Positions 15,685-22,639 of a stretch of 24,873 bases of DNA are shown here, piece by piece; positions within the stretch are counted from its first letter, which is position 1, and every line of letters begins with the position of its first letter. The notes beneath the pieces were generated by a model. That model saw only the letters and a program-made list of their open reading frames with translations. It ran no database searches and was not told where the DNA came from. The translations under genes and the position numbers were made by a program. Origin of the DNA: Sulfolobus sp. UBA167 (GTDB taxonomy: Archaea; Thermoproteota; Thermoprotei_A; Sulfolobales; Sulfolobaceae); NCBI GenBank assembly GCA_002495845.1, contig DAHF01000105.1, positions 24,458 through 49,330 of the forward strand, written 5' to 3'.

Positions 15685-16677
15685 ATGGACATAGCGGTAG
15701 TGGGAGGAGGTCCTGCTGGGCTCTCTCTGGCATGGATAATGAAGGGAAGAAGAAATTATGAAGTCACTGTCTACGAAGGTTTAGACAACGTTGGATACAA
15801 GCCTTGTGCATGGGGTCTCATGAACGGAGTAGAGGACATAGTCCCTCTGAAGAGGGAGCACATTGTAAGCGAAATAAAGGGTTTCAGGATTTTTCTAGAC
15901 GGGAAAGTGGTTCACGACATAAGAGGAGAGGAGAGGTTAGGTTATATCATAGATAAACCCATGCTTCTTAGAGACATGGCATCGAAGCTCGATGTGAAGT
16001 ATAAGTCCAACGTTTCCTTACGTGAAGGCAAACCTTACGTCGGTTCAGAGGAAATACATGCTGATAAAGTAGTATTCGCAAGCGGTCATTACTCCTTACC
16101 TAAGGATAGGACTGTCCCTGCAATTCAATACGTAACCGACTTCCAGCAGGATCCAGAAGTTGTTGATTTTTACTTCTATAGCGATCTTTTGGGTTACGCG
16201 TGGGTATTTCCTGACAGAGATGGTGCAAAAATAGGCATAGGAGGTTACGCCGATGTCAACTTCCTCCGCGAGAGGCTTAAGCCCTTAGTTAAAGGTAAGA
16301 CGCTATTCTTCCACGGAGCTAAGGTCTCCGATACTGGAATAGTTGAGGACAGGCTCAATGGACAATATATAGGCGAAGCCCTAGGTACTGTTTACGCGTT
16401 GACGGGAGAAGGCATAAGGCCTTCTATTATCTCAGCTAAAATCTTAGCTGACTCCTTGTTGAACGACAAAGACTTTTCTAAGGAATTTAAGAAATCTAAG
16501 CTTTACAATACCCTCAAGGTACACGCCAAGATAGTAGAACAGTCTAAAGGAAAAGAAAAGCTTCAAGGGCTGACTAAAGTACTCATGAAGTCAGATCCAA
16601 AGTTAGTACTGAAAGTAGCTTTAGGTGACTTTAACAACTTCGACCTCCTAAAGTTGTTGGGGAGGACAATCTTTTGA
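15685..16677 (+). CDS. Short geranylgeranyl reductase-family FAD protein
   Basis: A 330-residue FAD-dependent oxidoreductase related to geranylgeranyl reductase. VVGGGPAGLS (5-14) binds FAD; GYKPCAWGL near residue 40 matches the KPCGD-type motif of GGR; GYAWVFPDRDGAKIGIGGY matches the family's YxWxFP and following strand; EGIRPSIIS replaces the usual GGG region. It is about 120 residues shorter than the GGR at 11934, so it is a second family member, not a copy. It could reduce another isoprenoid (a quinone side chain or polyprenyl phosphate), but the substrate is unknown. A GAGGTTGA ribosome site lies before the ATG. Middle gene of a three-gene operon. Confidence 0.83.
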   Translation: MDIAVVGGGPAGLSLAWIMKGRRNYEVTVYEGLDNVGYKPCAWGLMNGVEDIVPLKREHIVSEIKGFRIFLDGKVVHDIRGEERLGYIIDKPMLLRDMASKLDVKYKSNVSLREGKPYVGSEEIHADKVVFASGHYSLPKDRTVPAIQYVTDFQQDPEVVDFYFYSDLLGYAWVFPDRDGAKIGIGGYADVNFLRERLKPLVKGKTLFFHGAKVSDTGIVEDRLNGQYIGEALGTVYALTGEGIRPSIISAKILADSLLNDKDFSKEFKKSKLYNTLKVHAKIVEQSKGKEKLQGLTKVLMKSDPKLVLKVALGDFNNFDLLKLLGRTIF

Positions 16678-17126
16678 ATTCATACTATCTTGACGATGTA
16701 GACAAGAGGATATTGAACATACTTCAAGAGGACTCGCGAATTCCTTTTTCTCGTCTAGCTAAGATGCTTAACTTAAGCGAAGCCACGATATACATGAGGA
16801 TAAAGAGGTTAAAAGAGAACGGTGTCATAAGGGGTTTCTATACCGATATAGATTTCGACAAGATAGGGCTAAGCGTAGTTGCCTTCGTCATGATAAAGGC
16901 GGAGCCCAAACAATATGAGAAGGTAATAGAAGAGCTGGTAAAACAAAAGGAGATATTCGAGATATACGACGTCACAGGGGAATATTACGCGTTGCTGAAA
17001 GTTAGGGTGGAGACGAGGGAGGAACTCGCCAAAGTTCTAGATAAGCTCGGGAATTTGGAGGGAGTTACATCGACCTATACCATGATAGTATTGAGAGTCC
17101 TCAAGGAGAAAAGGAACGTAGACTAG
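16674..17126 (+). CDS. Lrp/AsnC-family transcription regulator
   Basis: A 150-residue feast/famine regulator. The winged HTH is at about 6-55 (DDVDKRILNILQEDSR, then LSEATIYMRIKRL) and the ligand-binding RAM domain at about 65-145, ending in a TMIVLRVLKE strand. The start is a TTG whose last two bases belong to the TGA of the upstream flavoprotein (TTGA overlap), with GGGGAGGAC about 7 nt before it as ribosome site. It is last in the operon with the membrane protein and flavoprotein and may control it, though no operator is evident. Confidence 0.92.
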   Translation: MNSYYLDDVDKRILNILQEDSRIPFSRLAKMLNLSEATIYMRIKRLKENGVIRGFYTDIDFDKIGLSVVAFVMIKAEPKQYEKVIEELVKQKEIFEIYDVTGEYYALLKVRVETREELAKVLDKLGNLEGVTSTYTMIVLRVLKEKRNVD

Positions 17127-17215
17127 ATTGAATTTGTTACTTCAGAATTTATTTTAGAGAGAGAATCGACATTTATTTTTATGACAGCATAAAGTTATCG
17201 ACGTTCATGATGGAA

Positions 17216-17234
17216 TTTTTTTGTTTCTCTTCTT
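17216..17234 (+). terminator. T-rich archaeal terminator after the Lrp gene
   Basis: A run of seven T, then G and TTTCTCTTCTT, about 90 nt after the Lrp stop on the plus strand. Oligo-T tracts end transcription in archaea. No hairpin is needed or seen. Confidence 0.4.
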
Positions 17235-17269
17235 AAATTTCAGTACAGTATTTGTTTTCAGTTCTAAAC

Positions 17270-17324
17270 AGATCAGGGCGAGAGCTCATCCTCACCTATC
17301 AGTCGGTTTGTTAGTCCTCATTTC
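17270..17324 (-). ncRNA. C/D box guide sRNA (2'-O-methylation)
   Basis: Read on the minus strand the order is exact: C box ATGAGGA (17321-17315), 12-nt guide CTAACAAACCGA, D' box CTGA (17302-17299), 3-nt spacer TAG, C' box GTGAGGA (17295-17289), 12-nt guide TGAGCTCTCGCC, D box CTGA (17276-17273). Both C-type boxes differ from RTGATGA only at the flipped-out fifth base. The RNA would assemble with L7Ae, Nop5 and fibrillarin. By the rule of the fifth base before D/D', it would methylate U5 in UCGGUUUGUUAG and A5 in GGCGAGAGCUCA; the target RNAs are not identified here. The C box covers the TGA stop of the RimK-type gene, so the sRNA is probably processed from that mRNA's 3' end or made from a promoter inside it. 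Ends are approximate. Confidence 0.85.
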
Positions 17325-18205
17325 TTAATCTTTTCTAAGATGTGTCTGACTATAAATTTTGCAGGGTTAATTCCAGTGGCTGTCTTGAAGCCGTGCCATA
17401 AGGGAGAAGCATTGACTTCTAATACTTTGTAGCTTTTGTCCTCAGTGTCCTCTACCACGTCTATTCCAGCGTAGTCCATCTTCATTGCATTAACTACCTT
17501 GATTCCGATTTCCTTTATCTCCGACGAGATCGTGAGCATCTGTGCTACTGCACCTTGAGCTACGTTTGTCTTCCAGTTCCCGTTGGAGAACCTAAAAATG
17601 CTTCCTATCACCTCGTCTCCTACTACGAAGACTCTTATGTCCCTGTCTGGTTTCTTCACATATTTCTGTACGTATACTGGCTGGTTTACTGAAAGAATTG
17701 ACTTCGATACTCTATACGCTATGTCTGGGTCGCTCACTTTGACAGAGCCAAGACCTAGGCTTCCTATCAGCGGTTTGATGACCACTTCTCCCCACCTTTC
17801 AGTCAGCATCATAGCTTCTCTAGGGTCTTCCACCATTGCAGTTTCAGGTATTGGGATGTGACTTTTTGCTAGTTCTAGTAGGCTGGCGAATTTATCTCTA
17901 GCAAGTAAAATAGACTCTGGAGAGTTGACCGTAACTGTCCCAACGTTTTTCAGGACTTTTAATGAGTCGAACCTTTTAACTAGCTGTTCTGTAGTCGTTA
18001 TTGTTCCTACATTTCTCAGCAGTGCGCCGTCCAGCGTGAATTTCTTCCCAGCGTAGTTCAGCTCTTCGCCTTGTGATCCTAGTATTACGTTCAACTTAGA
18101 TGGTCTAACATAATAAGCTGAATGTCCTTGTAATTTTATCTCTTGTAATAATTCCTTTGATGCCTCCGTAACTTTCTGCGACTCGTGAATGACAGCAATT
18201 TTAAT
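17318..18205 (-). CDS. RimK/MptN-type ATP-grasp ligase, probable ATT start
   Basis: An ATP-grasp carboxylate-amine ligase of the RimK family (glutamate-adding type). The part from the first standard start (TTG 18094) is 258 residues and holds the ATP-grasp core: VIKPLIGSLGLGS (glycine-rich loop), a RDIRVFVVGDEVIG strand and the metal-binding VLEVNASPLW near the end. The reading frame continues 37 codons further up with a clear pre-ATP-grasp domain (KIAVIHES, then GHSAYYVRPSKL), but holds no ATG, GTG or TTG before an in-frame TGA at 18214. ATT at 18205 lies 6 nt after a perfect GGTGA and gives a family-like MKIAVIHE start and 295 residues, so I propose ATT initiation. The acceptor (ribosomal protein, LysW-type carrier or coenzyme) is unknown. 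Its stop codon lies in the C box of the sRNA. Confidence 0.8.
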   Translation of the reverse strand: MKIAVIHESQKVTEASKELLQEIKLQGHSAYYVRPSKLNVILGSQGEELNYAGKKFTLDGALLRNVGTITTTEQLVKRFDSLKVLKNVGTVTVNSPESILLARDKFASLLELAKSHIPIPETAMVEDPREAMMLTERWGEVVIKPLIGSLGLGSVKVSDPDIAYRVSKSILSVNQPVYVQKYVKKPDRDIRVFVVGDEVIGSIFRFSNGNWKTNVAQGAVAQMLTISSEIKEIGIKVVNAMKMDYAGIDVVEDTEDKSYKVLEVNASPLWHGFKTATGINPAKFIVRHILEKIKK

Positions 18206-18240
18206 ATTATTTCACCGTGTTTCCGCATAATTTCATTAAT

Positions 18241-19083
18241 TTAAAAACTATCTATGCCAGCCTCGTTGAGAAGTCCCGTTACAAGGAAGTCTGGCATTTG
18301 CTCTATATCGTTTCTAAATTTCTGAATGAAAGGCAAAGACTTAGTGATGTTTAAGTAGCTTTCTTTATACTTGCTGAAGTTTGTCTTTACGTATCCTTCT
18401 GCCTTATCTCCGGTTAGGTCGTAAAGTTGTTTAGCGCTTCCTACTAGTTCATTTGGCTTAACCGTTCTGATGTCTATGTAGTCGTCTATGATCTGGTACA
18501 TGACTCCTAGCAGTCTTCCCATTTCTAGTAAATAGTCTAAGAGGTCTACTCTCTTTGACGCGAACGAAGCTATGCATGTAGATAATTTAAATAGACTACT
18601 TGTTTTGAGATCAATTGTTAGTTCATACTCTTCACTTTTGCCGTAAAGGTCTTTTAACGCACCTACTGCGGTATCTTTCCATAGGTTAATGCTGGTGTTT
18701 AGAGCTATTTCACCATAGCTGGCGATCATGTTTAATGCTGTAGGTATCAGGAAATTGGTGACGAATATCACCTTTCTGTTACCGTAAACTAGCCACGCTG
18801 ACTTGTCTCCTCTTCTGCTCACGTCGTAGTCCACTATGTCGTCTAAGGCTAGGGACGCTGAGTGAAGTATTTCGGTAGCAACAGCCCCCTTCAAAGCTGA
18901 TTCTAGGTTACCACCTAGGGCTTCGGTGAAGAAGAGAGTTAGAGTCCCTCTGAACCTCTTTCCGTCTTTCATGATATAGCTTGACATGTCAAGCACTTCC
19001 CATTCCTTTACTCCCTTCAGGAAGTCCTCTATCATTAGGTCTATCGCTGACTTTGTTTTCCCCCAGAACTCTAGCAAGGACAT
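18241..19083 (-). CDS. Trans-isoprenyl diphosphate synthase
   Basis: A 280-residue polyprenyl synthetase that elongates allylic diphosphates with IPP. Visible: GKRFRG (IPP/phosphate binding, about 41-46), first Asp-rich motif DDIVD with the following SRRG (D81, D82, D85) and second motif DDYID (D200, D201, D204). All catalytic aspartates are present. It is about 50 residues shorter than the main S. acidocaldarius GGPP synthase, so it is likely a paralogue. The residues four and five places before the first motif are small (Ala, Ser), a pattern that usually allows products longer than C20. I chose the ATG at 19083, which follows the upstream stop by one base with GGTG 7 nt before it; GTG 19092 is possible. 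Confidence 0.85.
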   Translation of the reverse strand: MSLLEFWGKTKSAIDLMIEDFLKGVKEWEVLDMSSYIMKDGKRFRGTLTLFFTEALGGNLESALKGAVATEILHSASLALDDIVDYDVSRRGDKSAWLVYGNRKVIFVTNFLIPTALNMIASYGEIALNTSINLWKDTAVGALKDLYGKSEEYELTIDLKTSSLFKLSTCIASFASKRVDLLDYLLEMGRLLGVMYQIIDDYIDIRTVKPNELVGSAKQLYDLTGDKAEGYVKTNFSKYKESYLNITKSLPFIQKFRNDIEQMPDFLVTGLLNEAGIDSF

Positions 19084-19084
19084 G

Positions 19085-19849
19085 TCAAGCACCCATTTTA
19101 AGTGTTAAATAGGAAGGAGCTAACAGTGGGTCAGAATCTAGGAGAATTTCTTTAGCTTCTACTCCTTTACTTGAGGTCATTGTTATTACTCTTCTCATAG
19201 TCATCATGTCAGAACCATTATATATTATTAATGAGTTAATTAATATATTATAGTTCGCTATCGTTTTTACGTTGAGACCAGCTTTCTTAAGATGAAATGA
19301 CGCGGGTTCCATAATTGGTGAAAGTATAACCTGATATCTAGAAGGATCTATTCCGCGACCTAGGCTGTCTAACCACGACTGTAGGTCTGAGAAATCTGAA
19401 AGCTGGTCCAAAATTCTTTCAGTTCTAGGATTTCTCTGAAACCTTGACAACGAAGCTAGGATCGAGAACGCTAGGGAGATTGATCCATATTTATTGCCAT
19501 CGAATAATGTAACGCTGACGTCTCCTCCCTTCTTTTCCAAACCCTGAGGAAGCTTTTGTGTGAAGAGATGTAAACTAGCTTCTGTATATCTCAATGTATC
19601 AGTGATTCTTACTACGTTCTCTTCTTCTCCGACGAAAGCCATTACCTTTCCAAGGTCGCAGTAAGGTGCTATAGTATAGATAAACTCATGGATAGTGTAT
19701 ATCCTAGGTGCAAAGAAAAGCAGAGAAGAAAGTCCCCTGGCATAAGTGGAAGCAGGGAGATAGCCAGCATCATCGTAGACTATGTAGTCCGGCTTTGTCT
19801 CTATGTCGAACTTTTCTACAACAATGCGTTCTCCAGTGAAGTGCAGCAT
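19085..19849 (-). CDS. Hypothetical protein, 254 aa, possibly SIS-like
   Basis: I do not recognise this family with confidence. It is soluble, alpha/beta in pattern; the stretch GKVMAFVGEEENVVRITDTL followed by an amphipathic helix resembles the strand-loop-helix of SIS (sugar isomerase) domains, and the C-terminal half has a second such pattern (YQVILSPIMEPASFHLKKAG). No catalytic motif stands out. I use the ATG at 19849; a TTG at 19855 is also in frame. It overlaps the end of the MTAP gene by 34 bp and is followed at once by the isoprenyl synthase, so it is part of that operon. Confidence 0.6.
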   Translation of the reverse strand: MLHFTGERIVVEKFDIETKPDYIVYDDAGYLPASTYARGLSSLLFFAPRIYTIHEFIYTIAPYCDLGKVMAFVGEEENVVRITDTLRYTEASLHLFTQKLPQGLEKKGGDVSVTLFDGNKYGSISLAFSILASLSRFQRNPRTERILDQLSDFSDLQSWLDSLGRGIDPSRYQVILSPIMEPASFHLKKAGLNVKTIANYNILINSLIIYNGSDMMTMRRVITMTSSKGVEAKEILLDSDPLLAPSYLTLKMGA

Positions 19850-20628
19850 GAACAATCTTCCCTGCTAGGAGATTCGGGCAGGTCCTTGATTACTTCCATG
19901 ACTAACTTTTTCGCGTTCTCGGTGTTCTTCTTCATCACCTCAGTCACTTCCTCTGCAGTTACCGGAACGTCAGCGAACACGTCGTAATCCGTGATCATCG
20001 CCAGCGTCGCGTAACACATTTGGGCTTCGCACGCTAGATTGACCTCTGGTACTGCTGTCATCCCTATTATGTCTGCCTTAAAGGAATCCTTCCAGACCTT
20101 GCTCTCAGCTCTAGTTGAGAACCTGGGCCCTTCTATGCAGATGTATGTTCCCTTCTCGTGGACTTTAATTCCTATACTTTTACCTTTCTCTATTATTTTT
20201 CCCCTCAGCGAGTTACAGAAAGGGTCTGCCATGGAGACGTGGGCTACAACAGGGCCGTCAAAGAAAGTGTATTCCCTCTTCTTTGTCATGTCTATGAATT
20301 GGTCAGGAACTACGAATTCTCCTGGCTTGTAGTCCATTCTCAGGCTTCCTACAGCTGAGACAGAGATGACCCACTTGACCCCTAGCTCCTTTAACGCCCA
20401 TATGTTAGCCCTATAGTTTATCATGTGTGGAGGAATTCTGTGGTTTTTGCCGTGTCGGGGAAGAAATGCGACCTTAATGTTCCCCATCTTACCTACTGAA
20501 ATCAGATCGCTTGGTGAACCGTAAGGCGTATACACTTTAATTTCCTTCACATCGCTTATGTAAGACAGATCATAAATCCCTGAGCCCCCTATTATCGCAA
20601 TTGAGGCTCTCTCTTTCTGCTCTATCAC
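19816..20628 (-). CDS. mtnP: S-methyl-5'-thioadenosine phosphorylase (MTAPII type)
   Basis: A 270-residue phosphorylase that splits methylthioadenosine, the by-product of polyamine synthesis, into adenine and methylthioribose-1-phosphate. GGSGIYD (14-20), PRHGKNHRIPPH (58-68; phosphate site) and IEGPRFSTRAES (165-176) are family signatures, and NMTxVPE is seen as GMTAVPEV with D-Y-D-V for purine binding. All six cysteines of the hyperstable S. solfataricus MTAPII are at the same positions: C138, C200, C205, C259, C261, C262, including the C-terminal CxC. The start is GTG, with a TATA run about 27 nt upstream, so it is leaderless. It is divergent from a purine phosphoribosyltransferase that can use the adenine. 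Confidence 0.97.
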   Translation of the reverse strand: MIEQKERASIAIIGGSGIYDLSYISDVKEIKVYTPYGSPSDLISVGKMGNIKVAFLPRHGKNHRIPPHMINYRANIWALKELGVKWVISVSAVGSLRMDYKPGEFVVPDQFIDMTKKREYTFFDGPVVAHVSMADPFCNSLRGKIIEKGKSIGIKVHEKGTYICIEGPRFSTRAESKVWKDSFKADIIGMTAVPEVNLACEAQMCYATLAMITDYDVFADVPVTAEEVTEVMKKNTENAKKLVMEVIKDLPESPSREDCSCCTSLENALL

Positions 20629-20648
20629 GTGCTAACTCTCTTAAATTC

Positions 20649-20661
20649 AATAAAAAAATTT
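20649..20661 (-). promoter_or_regulatory. Probable TATA box of mtnP
   Basis: AAATTTTTTTATT on the minus strand, centred about 27 nt before the GTG at 20628. The spacing predicts a leaderless mRNA and supports the GTG start. Confidence 0.55.
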
Positions 20662-20690
20662 GTTTCGTGAAGAACGACGTCGGTCAGAAG

Positions 20691-20699
20691 ATTTTTAAC
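20691..20699 (+). promoter_or_regulatory. Probable TATA box of the phosphoribosyltransferase gene
   Basis: ATTTTTAAC centred about 24 nt before the ATG at 20719. It lies only about 40 nt from the mtnP TATA box, back to back. Confidence 0.5.
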
Positions 20700-20718
20700 T
20701 TTCCTTCTGATTAAGGTG

Positions 20719-21354
20719 ATGGTAATAGTCTTGAAGATACCCGTCAAGGTAGTAACGTGGGACTATGCAGTTAAGTTATCTACTTCTTTGGCTAAGAAAG
20801 TGAGAGAAAGGGGATATAAGGTAGACGTAATAGTGGCAGTTGCTAGAGGTGGTCTAGTTCCTGCAAGGATTGTTGCTGACGTCTTAGGGGTTATGGACGT
20901 TTTATCTATAAAGATTGAACATTGGGTGGAGACAGCATCTCACACGCCTCAGGCTAAGGTGAAATACAGCTACACGTTATCACTAGAGGGAAAGAACGTC
21001 CTCGTCATAGACGACATCACAGACACAGGAGACAGCATGGATCTAGCTAAGGATTTCGTGATGAGGAATTTCTCCCCTTCCGTGGTCAAGACTGCTACAA
21101 TGCAACATATAGTTACTGCTTCTAAATCGACTCCAGACTTCTATGCCGAGGAAGTGAAAGAGTGGACATGGTTCATGTATCCGTGGAACTATTGGGAAGA
21201 CATGATAAATCTGGTGGGCAAAATAATAAACGAGAAAGGTAAGATGATGAACCCTGCAGAATTAGAAAAGGAATTTGCTGATAGTTACGGCGCAATTCCT
21301 CCAATCCCTCTTGAGGAAGTTTTGAACGAGATGAGATACAGAGGAAAGTTATAA
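20719..21354 (+). CDS. Purine phosphoribosyltransferase (probable adenine PRTase)
   Basis: A 211-residue type I phosphoribosyltransferase that joins a purine base to PRPP. The PRPP motif VLVIDDITDTGDS is at 94-106, the phosphate loop VAVARGGLVPAR at 39-50, and a hood-like C-terminal part with WTWFMYPWNYWE follows. By sequence it looks like a 6-oxopurine enzyme. However, the S. solfataricus gene next to MTAPII was reported to encode an adenine PRTase that evolved from a 6-oxopurine PRTase, and the neighbour here is also MTAP, so adenine is the likely base. I use the ATG at 20719; an in-frame GTG lies directly before it. Confidence 0.85.
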   Translation: MVIVLKIPVKVVTWDYAVKLSTSLAKKVRERGYKVDVIVAVARGGLVPARIVADVLGVMDVLSIKIEHWVETASHTPQAKVKYSYTLSLEGKNVLVIDDITDTGDSMDLAKDFVMRNFSPSVVKTATMQHIVTASKSTPDFYAEEVKEWTWFMYPWNYWEDMINLVGKIINEKGKMMNPAELEKEFADSYGAIPPIPLEEVLNEMRYRGKL

Positions 21355-21373
21355 TATATATATTATGAGGAAT

Positions 21374-21387
21374 AAAAGCAAAAAAAG
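21374..21387 (-). terminator. T-rich terminator after aRF1
   Basis: On the minus strand TTTTTTTGCTTTT follows the aRF1 stop by about 40 nt. It would end the aRF1 transcript before the convergent phosphoribosyltransferase gene. Confidence 0.4.
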
Positions 21388-21428
21388 GGAAAAGTGAAAG
21401 TGGAATACATCAAAAAGAATTTTTACTA

Positions 21429-22539
21429 CTAATTTAACTTGAACCTTAGTTTCCCTACAGCGCCTCCAAAGGTCTTCCCCACCCATTCTGCGTCAGGCAA
21501 TTCGCTTCCTACTACGAAAACCGTCGTTCCATAGCTTTCAGCTTTCTGGATCAAGCTTTGGAGCTCTTGATTATTGGGGTCATCATATACAATTAAAGAA
21601 TCTACAGCTCCCAGCTCTATAGCTTTCTTTATCTCATTTATTCCATAAATTACCATCCCATCATCCTTTGCTAAGTGGTATTTTATCTCGTCCATGAGAT
21701 TATTGACCTTTATGTATTTTTGCTCTTTCAATATATCTGATGCCTTAACTACCATATCTCGAAGTCCTACTTCCCCCTGGTCTGCAAGGTCATAAAGTGG
21801 TTGTAATATTAATTTTTTCACCCTATAGTCCACGTAGTCACCTTTGTAGAAGTCCTCTTTAGCATAACCCGGACCTCCAAGGAGTATGGCACGCATTTTC
21901 TTGTCCTCAATTATGGGCACGAAGTAGGTGTCTACTTTCTCTCCTACCTCTTTCAAGAAGTGGTCGTAAGCTTCCTCTATTAGTCTGTCTATACGTCGCT
22001 GAGATTGCCCTCCCATCATGTGCTTTCCGGGGACATAGCCTTCAAATTCCTCTAGGACTTCTATCCTGGAACCTCTGAGCAGACCTATGGTAGCTTGATC
22101 CCTCTCTACTATTATGAGACCGAAAGCGTCGGAGTCCTCCACCATGTCCTCTAGGAACTCAGTATGGAAGTTCTTGTCGGTTCTATAGAAAAACACTAAG
22201 ACCTTCTCTGGAGGAGAGAACATGTAACACTTATACTCTCCAGTATCTAAGTTCTCCCCGCAAAACATGACTAGCCCGTTGGGAGGTATCTTAGGTATTT
22301 GAGTCAGCCTATCTATAGCTCCAGTTATAGCAGATTCCACAGCGTCCCTGGTTCGCTTTAGCTTTATGTTTTGAGATATAGATGCCTCTTCCCTTAGCAG
22401 GTTAACAACATCAGCCACAGGTCTGCCTTCAGGCACATAAAGTGATAGAAGGACTGTAGCTGGTGCGGACCACCTTTTTAACTCCCTAAGCAGGACTTTA
22501 AGCTCCTGCCTACTTATGGAGTACTTGTCAAAGACTCAT
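21429..22539 (-). CDS. prf1: Peptide chain release factor aRF1, needs a +1 frameshift
   Basis: Class I release factor that reads all stop codons and releases the peptide with its GGQ loop. The main frame holds an N domain, KHMMGGQSQRR (GGQ) and a C domain ending RFKLN. Its first standard start, GTG 22436, falls inside the N domain and would drop the conserved LKRWSAPATVLLSLY strand. That segment is present just upstream in the same frame (31 codons from GAC at 22529), but no ATG, GTG or TTG precedes it before an in-frame TGA at 22538. An ATG at 22539, with GTGAT 5 nt before it, starts one base out of frame and reads ATG AGT CTT TGA C. A +1 shift at CTT-TGA joins MSL to DKYS and gives 369 residues, normal for aRF1. 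N-domain decoding motifs vary: NIKL for NIKS and YRTDKNF for YxCxxxF. Either programmed frameshifting or a one-base insertion explains this. Confidence 0.9.
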
Positions 22540-22550
22540 CCCTAATCACA
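22528..22550 (-). promoter_or_regulatory. Putative +1 frameshift site and ribosome site of aRF1
   Basis: Minus-strand order: GTGAT ribosome site (22549-22545), AGGG, ATG (22539-22537), AGT, then CTT-TGA-C (22533-22527). CTTTGAC is identical to the heptamer in bacterial prfB, where slow termination at TGA lets the CTT-bound tRNA slip +1. The P-site tRNA after slipping would pair GAG with TTT through two G-U wobbles, as in bacteria. A T insertion in an original ATG AGT CTT GAC is the simple alternative. Confidence 0.6.
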
Positions 22551-22567
22551 TCAATTTCTTCTTAATG

Positions 22568-22575
22568 TTATTAAA
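22568..22575 (-). promoter_or_regulatory. Probable TATA box of aRF1
   Basis: TTTAATAA on the minus strand, centred about 33 nt before the ATG at 22539. The mRNA would begin around 22546, so the ATG is close to the 5' end and the GTGAT may lie only partly in the transcript. Confidence 0.4.
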
Positions 22576-22606
22576 GGTTAATTATGATTATCACGGCTTA
22601 GAAAAC

Positions 22607-22615
22607 GTTTTTATG
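22607..22615 (+). promoter_or_regulatory. Probable TATA box of tRNA-Leu
   Basis: GTTTTTATG centred about 29 nt before the first base of the tRNA gene. It is divergent from the aRF1 promoter, about 40 nt away. Confidence 0.5.
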
Positions 22616-22639
22616 CCCTTTATTTTAGTAATTAGGTGA

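Noticed and set aside
18200..18237. Upstream ATG codons before the RimK-type gene
   Set aside because: Both are out of frame with the conserved protein; using one would need a frameshift with no slippery site.
21429..22436. aRF1 read simply from GTG 22436 as a 335-residue protein
   Set aside because: This would delete a conserved N-domain strand whose codons are present immediately upstream in the same frame.
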